From positions 1 through 64,000 of the forward strand of contig JAHBSO010000014.1 of NCBI GenBank assembly GCA_019639075.1: DNA of 64,000 nucleotides. Reading direction: 5' to 3'. The stretch is from Actinomycetota bacterium (GTDB lineage: Bacteria; Actinomycetota; Acidimicrobiia; Acidimicrobiales; Iamiaceae). The notes below the pieces were generated by a model that saw only the letters and a list, made by a program, of their open reading frames with translations, was not told where the DNA came from and searched no databases. Positions 51,418 through 58,314 of this stretch are shown here, piece after piece. Made by a program: the position numbers and the translations under genes. Position 1 is the first letter of the stretch, and each line of letters opens with the position of its first letter.

Positions 51418-52425
51418 CTAGGCGGGGCGGATCGCCGCGCCGATGGCGCCGCAGAGGTCGCCGTCGACCATCTCGACCGCGACCTTCACCGCGTTGACGA
51501 CGGCCGTGGCCGACGACGAACCGTGGCTAATGATGCACGGGCCGTTAAGGCCGAGCAGCAGCGCGCCGCCGGTGTTGTCGGGATCGAGCTGCGCGTAGAG
51601 CGGCAGCAGCGCCGGGATGAGCGCGTCGCCCGCAGCGCGGGTCGAGTCGTCGGTGTCGAAGGTGGCGAGGATGGCCTTGACCAGGGCCTTCATGCCGCCC
51701 TCGAGGGTCTTCAACACCACGTTGCCGGTGAACCCGTCGGTCACGACCACGTCGACGTCGGGCGACATCACGTCGCGGCCCTCCACGTTGCCGACGAAGG
51801 TGCCACCGACCGCCGCGGCCCACTCGCCGGCCGCCAGCAGCGCGTGGGTCTCCTTCACGAGGGGCGTGCCCTTGGTCGGCTCCTCGCCGATCGACAGCAG
51901 CCCGACCCGCGGGGTCTCGATCCCGTAGCGCTGGCGGGCGTACACCGACCCCATCTGCGCGAACTGCACCAACCACTCGGGGGTGCACTCGGCGTTGGCG
52001 CCGGCGTCGAGCAGGACGGTCGGGACGTCGGCCCCGGGGCACGGGATCGGGGTGGCGATCGCCGGGCGGCCGACCCCCGGCAGGCGCTTGATGCGCAGCA
52101 GCGCGGAGGCCATCGTGGCGCCGGTGTTGCCGGCGGAGACCATGGCGCTGGCCTTGCCGTCGCGCACGGCCTCGGCGGCCCGCACGAGCGACGAGTCCTT
52201 CATGGTCCGCACGCTCTTGGCGGGGTCGGCGTCCATGGCGATCACCTCGGACGCGGCGATGACGTCGAGCCCGCCGGTGTCGCCGAGCTCGTCGGGCCGA
52301 CCGACGAGCACGACGGGGACGCCGAGCTCGTCACGGGCGCGGATCGCTCCGGCGACGATCTCGCCGGGGGCGTGGTCGCCACCCATCGCGTCGACGGCGA
52401 CGGGCAGCCGGGGTTCGGTGGTCAC
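51418..52425 (-). CDS. plsX: phosphate acyltransferase PlsX
   Basis: This 335-residue enzyme converts acyl-ACP to acyl-phosphate for phosphatidate synthesis by PlsY. Motifs are PVAVDAMGGDHAPGEIV, VSAGNTGATMASALLRIKR, LLSIGEEPTKGTPLV, VDVVVTDGFTGNVVLKTLEG and ISHGSSSATAVVNAVK. The GTG start gives the standard N-terminus. It is downstream of rpmF (22-base gap), the usual DUF177-rpmF-plsX order. Together with acpP and cdsA it represents the phospholipid supply in this window. Confidence 0.96.
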   Translation of the reverse strand: MTTEPRLPVAVDAMGGDHAPGEIVAGAIRARDELGVPVVLVGRPDELGDTGGLDVIAASEVIAMDADPAKSVRTMKDSSLVRAAEAVRDGKASAMVSAGNTGATMASALLRIKRLPGVGRPAIATPIPCPGADVPTVLLDAGANAECTPEWLVQFAQMGSVYARQRYGIETPRVGLLSIGEEPTKGTPLVKETHALLAAGEWAAAVGGTFVGNVEGRDVMSPDVDVVVTDGFTGNVVLKTLEGGMKALVKAILATFDTDDSTRAAGDALIPALLPLYAQLDPDNTGGALLLGLNGPCIISHGSSSATAVVNAVKVAVEMVDGDLCGAIGAAIRPA

Positions 52426-52447
52426 GTCGGGACCGTGCCGATCGGGG

Positions 52448-52627
52448 TCAGTCGACCTCGATGGCCTGGCGACCGTGGTACCAGCCGCAGTTCCCGCAGA
52501 CGACGTGGGGCACCTTGGCGACGCCGCAGCGGGGGCAGATGCTGCGCGAGGGGGCCTCGAGCTTCCAGGCGGCGGCCCGGCGGCTGCGGCTCTTGCTCTT
52601 GGAGGTCTTCTTCTTGGGGACGGCCAT
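52448..52627 (-). CDS. rpmF: 50S ribosomal protein L32
   Basis: This 59-residue protein is L32 with its zinc-binding form: AVPKKKTSKSKSRSRRAAAW at the N-terminus, then CPRC and CGNC, and YHGRQAIEVD at the end. It lies between DUF177 and plsX, as in most bacteria. All four cysteines are present, so this is the C+ (zinc-containing) form. Confidence 0.96.
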   Translation of the reverse strand: MAVPKKKTSKSKSRSRRAAAWKLEAPSRSICPRCGVAKVPHVVCGNCGWYHGRQAIEVD

Positions 52628-52744
52628 CGTGAGGTCCTGGGATCGTGATCGGGGGCGCGGCAGGGCGCCGGACGCAAGGGTGAGATGGTAGCGGCGCCAC
52701 CCCGGGACGACGAAGTCGACGGCACCCGATCGGGGGCGCCTCCG

Positions 52745-53266
52745 TCACTCGAAGGTGAGGTCGTCGAGCGCGGCCCAGCGGGGATCCCGGGGCGGGCCGC
52801 CCTCGGCGTCGGCGTCGTCGGCGTCCGCGCCCGCGGGGCCCGTCGGGAACTCCTCGGGCGCCGGGCCGGCGCAGTCCTCGGCGCACAGGGGCGCGAGCGG
52901 CAGGGCCAGCAGCGCGGTGTCGTGCAGGAGCGGCCCGAGGTCGATCTGGTCGTCGACGAGCGGCCAGGTCTCGCCGTCGGTCGGGTGGGTCTCGTAGATC
53001 TCCCGCACGTCGGCGACGGCCACGCCCTCCACCTCGCGCAGGCACCGACGGCACGCGCCGACCCACGCCACGGTGACGTCGCCGGTGAGCACGATGCCCT
53101 CCGAGATCGACTCGATCGTCCCGACGAAGTCGATGTCGGTCCCCTCGGGGACCGACACGTCGGACAGGGCGAGCCCGTGGGCGGGCAGCGCCCGCGCCAC
53201 CGGGGCCTGGGTGCCGAGCCGGCGGCGGACCTCGGTGACCGGGACGAGCAGGCGCGGCGCGCTCAC
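52745..53266 (-). CDS. DUF177 (YceD) family protein
   Basis: This 173-residue protein matches the YceD family, implicated in 23S rRNA or ribosome assembly and almost always upstream of rpmF. The core is GTIESISEGIVLTGDVTVAW, CRRCLREVEGVAVADVRE and DLGPLLHDTALLALPLAPLC. The cysteine pairs (ACRRC, LCAEDC) may bind a metal. The GTG start overlaps the upstream sepIVA-like stop (GTGA). Confidence 0.92.
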   Translation of the reverse strand: MSAPRLLVPVTEVRRRLGTQAPVARALPAHGLALSDVSVPEGTDIDFVGTIESISEGIVLTGDVTVAWVGACRRCLREVEGVAVADVREIYETHPTDGETWPLVDDQIDLGPLLHDTALLALPLAPLCAEDCAGPAPEEFPTGPAGADADDADAEGGPPRDPRWAALDDLTFE

Positions 53267-53922
53267 GGCCGATAGGCCTCGGTCGGCGGCCCGCCGTCGT
53301 CGTCGTTGTCCTGGTGGCGGAGCCCGGTGGTCTGGAGCTTCTGACGACCGCCCTCGACGGTCTTCAGCGTGCGCTCCAGGACGATCTCGAAGCCGGCCAG
53401 CTTCTGGTCGCAGAAGTCCTCGCACTCGAGGCGCAGCCGCCGGGCCTCGGCCTGCGCGCCCTCGACGATCCGACGGGCCCGGTGCTCGGCGGCCTTCACG
53501 ACCTCGGTGCGCTGCACCATGCGCTCGGCGTGGGCGCGGGCGGCGTCGAGGATCTCGTCGCCGTCGGCCTGCATCTTGGCCAGGTACTCCTCGCGCTCCT
53601 TCAGGAGCCAGCGAGCCTCGCGGATCTCGTCGGGCAGCCGCTCCTGGACCTCCTCGAGCAGGTCGAGCACCTCGTCCCGGTTGATCGAGACCGAGGCCGA
53701 GAGGGGCAGCGACCGCGCGCTGCTCACGATGTCGACGACCCGCTGGAGCAGGCTCTCGCTGTCGACGGGCTGCTGGCGGCGACGGAGCCGGGTACGGCCG
53801 GTGACCGGCTCGTCGGGCTGGACGTCGTCCTCGTACTCGTAGCCGTCGTCGTCGTAGGACTCCGGCGCCGCCGGGTAGTCGTCGTCGGCGTCGAGGTCGA
53901 AGGGGCCGTCGTTGCGGCTCAT
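53263..53922 (-). CDS. sepIVA: SepIVA-like DivIVA-family coiled-coil protein
   Basis: This 219-residue protein has an acidic N-terminus (DLDADDDYPAAPESYDDD), a DivIVA-like lead-in (RDEVLDLLEEVQERLPDEIR), and a long coiled coil (about 75-190: EAEHRA-type heptads such as AAEHRARRIVEGAQAEARRL). In mycobacteria the homologous gene also lies next to DUF177 and rnc and encodes SepIVA, needed for septation and intracellular membrane organisation; the name rests on that context. It overlaps DUF177 by 4 bases. Confidence 0.82.
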   Translation of the reverse strand: MSRNDGPFDLDADDDYPAAPESYDDDGYEYEDDVQPDEPVTGRTRLRRRQQPVDSESLLQRVVDIVSSARSLPLSASVSINRDEVLDLLEEVQERLPDEIREARWLLKEREEYLAKMQADGDEILDAARAHAERMVQRTEVVKAAEHRARRIVEGAQAEARRLRLECEDFCDQKLAGFEIVLERTLKTVEGGRQKLQTTGLRHQDNDDDGGPPTEAYRP

Positions 53923-53968
53923 CGGGAGGCCTCCATCGTTCGGCAGGGGGTCGGCGCGTCGGTGGCGT

Positions 53969-54448
53969 TCATCGGGGGAACTTCTGGGCCAGGGCCTTGG
54001 CGACCGGCGGCGGCACCGTCGAGGAGATGTCGCCCCCGAAGCGGGCGATCTCCCGCACCAACCGGGAGGCGACGAACGAGTGCGTGGTCGTCGACGGCAG
54101 GAAGACGGTGTGGACGCCGGAGATGGCGTGGTTCATCTGGGCCTGCTGGAGCTCGGACTCGAAGTCCGACACGGCCCGCAGTCCCTTCAACAGGAAGTCG
54201 GCGCCGATGTCACGGGCGAGGTCGACCACGAGGCTCGAGTGCTTGATGACGCTCACGTTCGAGAGGTGCGCGACCGACTCCGAGGCCAGGTCGGCCCGTT
54301 CGTCGAGCGTGAACAGGCCGTGGCCCTTGCCCGGGTTGCCGACGGTGGCGACGACGACCTCGTCCCACAGGCGCGCCGCGGTCTCGATCAGCTCGACGTG
54401 GCCGTTGTGGAGGGGATCGAACGATCCCGGGTAGAGCACGCGGGTCAA
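53969..54448 (-). CDS. coaD: phosphopantetheine adenylyltransferase
   Basis: This 159-residue enzyme makes dephospho-CoA from 4'-phosphopantetheine and ATP. It has the nucleotidyltransferase motif YPGSFDPLHNGHVELIETAA, FLLKGLRAVSDFESELQQAQ and the C-terminal SSTVPPPVAKAL with the ISST signature. The start is TTG at 54448, overlapping the rsmD stop as TTGA with GGAG 8 bases upstream; no ATG or GTG gives the conserved N-terminus. rsmD-coaD is a widespread pair. Confidence 0.95.
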   Translation of the reverse strand: MTRVLYPGSFDPLHNGHVELIETAARLWDEVVVATVGNPGKGHGLFTLDERADLASESVAHLSNVSVIKHSSLVVDLARDIGADFLLKGLRAVSDFESELQQAQMNHAISGVHTVFLPSTTTHSFVASRLVREIARFGGDISSTVPPPVAKALAQKFPR

Positions 54449-55047
54449 AGAGGCGCTCCGGGAGTCGACAGGAACGTGACCACCGTACTGCCGTACCGGC
54501 GCACCCTGACGGCATCCAACGCCGCCGGCGCGGCGATCTCTCGGTCGCTCTCGACCACCACGACGCCACCCGGGGCGAGGCCCTCGGCGGCCGCCGCGAG
54601 CAGCTCGTCCCACCGGTCGGTGTCGTACGGCGGGTCGAGCAGGACCAGGTCGAACGGTCCCGACGCGGCCTGGCGGAGGCCGTCGCCACCGGTGACGGTG
54701 GCCCGATCCGCGAGCGTTGTCGCTCGGAGGTTGGCCTCCACGACACCCCGGGCGACGGGGTCGGACTCCACGAAGGTCGCGTGCGCCGCGCCCCGCGACA
54801 GCGCCTCGATGCCGAGCGCCCCGCTGCCCGCGAAGGCGTCGAGCACCAGCGCCCCCTCGACCGCGCCGAGGCTGTCCAGCGCGTTGAAGGTCGCCTCGCG
54901 CACCCGGTCCGACGTCGGTCGGGTGGTGTCACCGGGTGGCGCATCGAGCCGCAGGCCGCCCGCGGTGCCGCTCACCACGCGCAACGACCCTCGACGCACC
55001 TCGCCGGCGCGCGGCCGCTTCGCCCCCGGCCCCCGCGAGCGGCTCAC
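54445..55047 (-). CDS. rsmD: 16S rRNA (guanine-966-N2)-methyltransferase RsmD
   Basis: This 200-residue methyltransferase has the N-terminal LRVVSGTAGGLRLDAPPGD, TRPTSDRVREATFNAL, the SAM loop LDAFAGSGALGIEALSRGA and the catalytic motif VLLDPPYD. The GTG start overlaps the SDR stop (GTGA). The N-terminus has a basic stretch (SRSRGPGAKRPRAGEVRRG) that is a little longer than usual. coaD follows with a 4-base overlap. Confidence 0.95.
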   Translation of the reverse strand: MSRSRGPGAKRPRAGEVRRGSLRVVSGTAGGLRLDAPPGDTTRPTSDRVREATFNALDSLGAVEGALVLDAFAGSGALGIEALSRGAAHATFVESDPVARGVVEANLRATTLADRATVTGGDGLRQAASGPFDLVLLDPPYDTDRWDELLAAAAEGLAPGGVVVVESDREIAAPAALDAVRVRRYGSTVVTFLSTPGAPL

Positions 55048-55925
55048 GACCGCTCGGCGACGAGCTGCTCGCTCGCCTCCCACAGCCGCCGGGCGGAGTC
55101 CCGGTCGCGCGCCCGACGCGACGCCGGCCGCCGGTGGCCCTTCGGGAAGTACGCACCGGTCGTGCCGGCGACGCGGGGATCGTTCGACGAGGCGAGCTTG
55201 ACCGAGGCACGAGCCCCGACCTCGGGCGACCGGAGCACGTACCGGCCGATCTTCGCGATGAGCAGTCCGAGGAGACCGGTGTCGCCGTCGCCGCCGAAGT
55301 GGCTGTTGATGGAGCCGGGGTGCACGGCGTTGACCGTGACCCCGTGGGGCTCGAGCTGGTCGGCCAGCTCGGCGGTGAAGAGCAGGTTGGCCAGCTTGGA
55401 GCGACCGTAGACCGGGAACGACGAGAAGCGGCGTTCGCTCTGGAGGTCGTCGAACCGCAGCCCGCCGATGGCGTAGCGGTGCGCGATCGACGAGACCACG
55501 ACCACGCGGGCCGGCGCCGATGCGATCAGCCGGTCGCGCAGGAGGTTCGTGAGCAGGAAGTGGCCGAGGTGGTTGACGCCGAACATCTGCTCGAACCCGT
55601 CGTCGGTCGGCGTCCAGCGGTCGGTGATGCCACCCGCGTTGTTGACCAGCACGTCGAGGCGGTCGTGGGTGGCGAGGAAGTCGTCGGCGAAGGTCCGCAC
55701 CGACGACAGCGACGCCAGGTCGAGGACACCGAGCTCGACCCGGTCGCTGCCGCTGCGGTCGCGGACCTCGGCCATGGCCTCCTCGCCCTTGGCCGGGTTC
55801 CGCGCCGCCATCACGACGTCGGCGCCCATGCCGGCCAGGGCCACCGCGGTCTCCTTGCCGATCCCGGCGTTGGCCCCCGTGATCAGGATCGTCCGCCCGG
55901 CGAGGTCGGGTGCAGTGCTGCTCAT
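55044..55925 (-). CDS. short-chain dehydrogenase/reductase (retinol dehydrogenase-like)
   Basis: This 293-residue SDR has the NAD(P) motif TILITGANAGIGKETAVALA, the LVNNAGG segment, catalytic Ser in VVVVSSIAHRY, and YGRSK with Tyr and Lys. The VNAVHPGSINSHFGG segment and the SVRTFADDFLATHDRLDVL stretch resemble the retinol-dehydrogenase/WWOX branch. The substrate is unknown. The upstream CACAGT (55933-55938), 7 bases before the ATG, may be a weak leaderless -10. It is divergent from the zinc-ribbon gene with only 39 bases between starts. Confidence 0.92.
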   Translation of the reverse strand: MSSTAPDLAGRTILITGANAGIGKETAVALAGMGADVVMAARNPAKGEEAMAEVRDRSGSDRVELGVLDLASLSSVRTFADDFLATHDRLDVLVNNAGGITDRWTPTDDGFEQMFGVNHLGHFLLTNLLRDRLIASAPARVVVVSSIAHRYAIGGLRFDDLQSERRFSSFPVYGRSKLANLLFTAELADQLEPHGVTVNAVHPGSINSHFGGDGDTGLLGLLIAKIGRYVLRSPEVGARASVKLASSNDPRVAGTTGAYFPKGHRRPASRRARDRDSARRLWEASEQLVAERS

Positions 55926-55964
55926 CGCCCCAACTGTGACACGCACGTCCCTAGCATCGGCGAG

Positions 55965-56177
55965 ATGAGCGACCGGGAGCCGACCGATCACCAGGGGGCG
56001 CCGCTGGTGCCGGCGACGATCGTGTGCGTCGACTGCGGTGGCGTCGCCCACCTGCTCACCCGCCCGGACGACACCGGACGGTTCTGGCCGGGCGACCTCG
56101 TCGCCTACCGCTGCGAGGACTGCCTCGACCGCTGGGACCTCGAGGTGCCCGAGGAGGGCGACGACGACGGCTGGTGA
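55965..56177 (+). CDS. small zinc-ribbon-like protein
   Basis: This 70-residue protein has two Cys pairs, CVDCGG (21-26) and YRCEDCLDRW near residue 50, consistent with a zinc ribbon, and a short acidic tail (EVPEEGDDDGW). The function is unknown. TAGCAT (55952-55957) lies 7 bases before the ATG and there is no Shine-Dalgarno, predicting a leaderless transcript. Its last 73 bases overlap the 3' end of the convergent membrane-protein gene. Confidence 0.75.
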   Translation: MSDREPTDHQGAPLVPATIVCVDCGGVAHLLTRPDDTGRFWPGDLVAYRCEDCLDRWDLEVPEEGDDDGW

Positions 56178-57487
56178 CCCGCTCGCCGGCCGATCTCGGT
56201 CGACAGCGCCGCCAGGAGGCACGCCGCCGCCACGATGAGCGACGGCTCCGACATCGCCCGGTAGCGGGGGTTGCCCCAGGTCAGGAAGATCGCCGCGTTG
56301 GCGACGACGATCGGCGCCAGCAGCGGCACGAGCGACGAACCGGCCCGGCGGATCAGGGCGAAGCCCCCGATCGCGGTGGCCAGCAGGAACCACCACCACC
56401 AGAGCGTCCACCGGAAGATGCCGTCGGGCCAGCGGGCGTCCTGCTCCTGGAGGTCGACGGTCAGGTCCGGCGCGAAGAGCCCGTTGGCCCGCAGCACCTT
56501 GATCGTCGACACGCCGAGCACCCGGGCCGGGCCCGCCTCCCGCACGTACTCGAGGATCAGCGGGCGGGGCTTTCGGCTCTCCTGCCAGCGGATCACCTCG
56601 GGGTCGTCGGGGCCGCCGAAGCCGATGCAGGGGTAGGACTTCCAGCCGATTAGTGGGCCGTCGCGGTAGGCGCTCGGGCAGTTGCCGGCGAGCGCGGTCA
56701 CGCCGAAGGACGTCATGCCGACCTCGTCGACCCCGCCCTGGTCGAGCCTCGTCGACCACACCGACCATCCGGCGAAGAGGACGAGCGGCACCAGGGCGAC
56801 CGCGCCCAGGCGGGCGAACGACGGCCCGATCGGTGCGTCGGTCCGGTCCCGCCACGCCCGCCACGCGAGGTGGGCGGCGATGATCACGACGACGCCCAGG
56901 CCCTCGGCCCGCGAGAACACCAGCAGCGTCGCGGCGAACGCCAACCAACCGACCCGACGCCAGCTCGGTTCGGCCAACAGGTGGTACCAGGCGAGCAGGG
57001 TCGCCACCGCCACGGGGACCACGACTGCCTCGGTCATGATCCGGGGGCTGGCGAAGACCATCATCGGCGACACGGCCGCCAGCCAGGCGGAGACCGTCCC
57101 GGCCCGCACGCCCCCGAGTCGACGGCCGAGCCGTTCGAGCAGCACCACCGCCACCACGCTCGGGAGGGTGCCGGCGACGGCGAGGACCCGTCCGGCGTCG
57201 GGGTCGAGCACGGTCAGCGTCCCGCCCGAGACACCGGTGACCGCCGCGACGACCATGTAGTAGAGCTGCGGCAGCAGCGGGTAGTAGGCCGACAGGCCGT
57301 CCCACCCGCTCGTGGCGGTGTGGGCGAAGGTGATGGAGTCGCCCCGCAGGTCGTCGAGCGGCTGGGCGAACCCGATCCAGAGCCGGAGCGCGACCGCCAC
57401 CGCGAGCGCGGCGAGCACCGGCCACCACACCGTCCGCTCGGGCAGCCATGGCGCGATCGGTTCGGGTTCGGCCGAAGGGTCAGTCAT
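56105..57487 (-). CDS. multipass membrane protein, GT-C (PMT/ArnT-like)
   Basis: This 460-residue protein has about ten membrane helices. The first external loop (LDDLRGDSITFAHTATSGWD) has the Asp of GT-C enzymes, followed by YYPLLPQLYYMVVAAV and the SPRIMTEAVVVPVAVATLLA segment typical of the ArnT/PMT (GT39/GT83) group. It probably uses a polyprenyl-phosphate sugar; the acceptor is unknown. The last 20 or so residues (QPSSSPSSGTSRSQRSRQ) are Ser/Arg-rich and lie antisense to the zinc-ribbon gene, suggesting an extended 3' end. The start overlaps the upstream 51-residue gene (ATGA). Confidence 0.82.
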   Translation of the reverse strand: MTDPSAEPEPIAPWLPERTVWWPVLAALAVAVALRLWIGFAQPLDDLRGDSITFAHTATSGWDGLSAYYPLLPQLYYMVVAAVTGVSGGTLTVLDPDAGRVLAVAGTLPSVVAVVLLERLGRRLGGVRAGTVSAWLAAVSPMMVFASPRIMTEAVVVPVAVATLLAWYHLLAEPSWRRVGWLAFAATLLVFSRAEGLGVVVIIAAHLAWRAWRDRTDAPIGPSFARLGAVALVPLVLFAGWSVWSTRLDQGGVDEVGMTSFGVTALAGNCPSAYRDGPLIGWKSYPCIGFGGPDDPEVIRWQESRKPRPLILEYVREAGPARVLGVSTIKVLRANGLFAPDLTVDLQEQDARWPDGIFRWTLWWWWFLLATAIGGFALIRRAGSSLVPLLAPIVVANAAIFLTWGNPRYRAMSEPSLIVAAACLLAALSTEIGRRAGHQPSSSPSSGTSRSQRSRQSSQR

Positions 57488-57639
57488 CCGAGCAGCACCG
57501 AGTGCGACTCGGCGACGCGGGCGAGGACGACGACGAGCACCAGCAGGGCGACGCCGAGCCCGATCGCGACCCACGGCACGGCCACGGCGGTCACGTCGGG
57601 GGTGGCGTCGGCGTCCATCCGCCGGTCGGCTTCGACCAT
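57484..57639 (-). CDS. 51-residue single-pass membrane protein
   Basis: Starting at ATG 57639 the product is 51 residues: an acidic N-terminus (VEADRRMDADATPDVT), one membrane helix (VPWVAIGLGVALLVLVVVLA) and a short polar tail. TAGCGT (57647-57652) lies 7 bases upstream with no Shine-Dalgarno. The stop overlaps the start of the GT-C-like gene (ATGA), so it is likely an accessory of that membrane protein. Upstream in-frame codons run into the interspersed repeat, so a longer start is unlikely. Confidence 0.62.
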   Translation of the reverse strand: MVEADRRMDADATPDVTAVAVPWVAIGLGVALLVLVVVLARVAESHSVLLG

Positions 57640-57689
57640 CCCGCCGACGCTACCCGTCGCCGCCTGATCGGCTTCGCCTGCACTCCGCT

Positions 57690-57890
57690 GCGCTCCGTTC
57701 CGCTCAACCAACAGCCGTTCGTTGAGCGCAGTCGAAACGCCTTTCGACTCGCTCCGCTCGCTCAAGGAACAGAAGAGGAACGCTCCGCTCGCTCGAGGAA
57801 CACGAACTGATCGTTGAGCGGAGCGAGCCCCTGGGCGAGCGAAGTCGAAACGCCTTTCGACTCGCTCCGCTCGCTCAAGGATCAGGAAGC
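57690..57890. repeat. interspersed repeat block ([14 protein letters not shown] type)
   Basis: Several units of the TTTCGACTCGCTCCGCTCGC family are stacked here in both orientations. A 38-base stretch is identical at 57731-57768 and 57844-57881, and each is preceded by an inverted half (GTTGAGC...AGTCGAAAC). Translated fragments give VERSRN and SERSESKG. Unit spacing is irregular and orientations alternate, so it is not a CRISPR array. The block occupies the 252-base gap 57640-57891, which otherwise has no gene. Confidence 0.82.
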
Positions 57891-57891
57891 G

Positions 57892-58284
57892 TCAGACGCC
57901 GTTCTTGTGGACGCGGTCGACGTCGATCTGCAGCACGACGCGCTCGGTGCCGATCGGGTTGGCGTAGGGACCGCCGGTGTACTTCTGCGACAGCTCGTCG
58001 ATGTTCGCCCTGGCCTCGTCGCCACCGATGGTGCCGGTGACCCGACCCCGGGCCTCGACGTAGCGGTACGGGTTGGCGTTGTCGAACACCGTGACGGTGA
58101 CCCGCGGATCGTTCGAGACGTTGCGGAACTTCTGGCGGCCGATCTCGGTGTTGATGAGGAGCTGGTCGTCGTCGGCGTGGACCCACATGAGCTGGGTCTG
58201 GGGCTGTCCATCGGGCATGAGCGTGGTCAGCGCGGCGAAGTTCTTGCCGGTCGCGAACGTCTTGAGGTCGTCGTCGAGTGCCAT
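57892..58284 (-). CDS. PPOX-class flavin/F420-dependent enzyme
   Basis: This 130-residue split-barrel protein resembles actinobacterial PPOX-class F420-dependent oxidoreductases: NFAALTTLMPDGQPQTQLMW, LLINTEIGRQKFRNVSNDPR and VTVFDNANPYRYVEARGRV, ending in a PIGTERVVLQIDVDRVHKNG strand. The cofactor (F420 or FMN) cannot be decided from sequence alone. TAGCGT (58292-58297), 7 bases before the ATG, is a clear leaderless-type -10. It is 30 bases after recG on the same strand. Confidence 0.88.
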   Translation of the reverse strand: MALDDDLKTFATGKNFAALTTLMPDGQPQTQLMWVHADDDQLLINTEIGRQKFRNVSNDPRVTVTVFDNANPYRYVEARGRVTGTIGGDEARANIDELSQKYTGGPYANPIGTERVVLQIDVDRVHKNGV

Positions 58285-58291
58285 GGGGCCG

Positions 58292-58297
58292 ACGCTA
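58292..58297 (-). promoter_or_regulatory. predicted -10 box of the PPOX gene (leaderless)
   Basis: TAGCGT on the minus strand ends 7 bases before the ATG, with no Shine-Dalgarno between. This is one of the clearest examples of the pattern in the window. Confidence 0.55.
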
Positions 58298-58314
58298 TCG
58301 GCGCGACGGCGGCC

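Noticed and set aside
57690..57890. CRISPR-like array
   Set aside because: Repeat units are in both orientations, pair with one another, and spacing is irregular. No cas genes are nearby.
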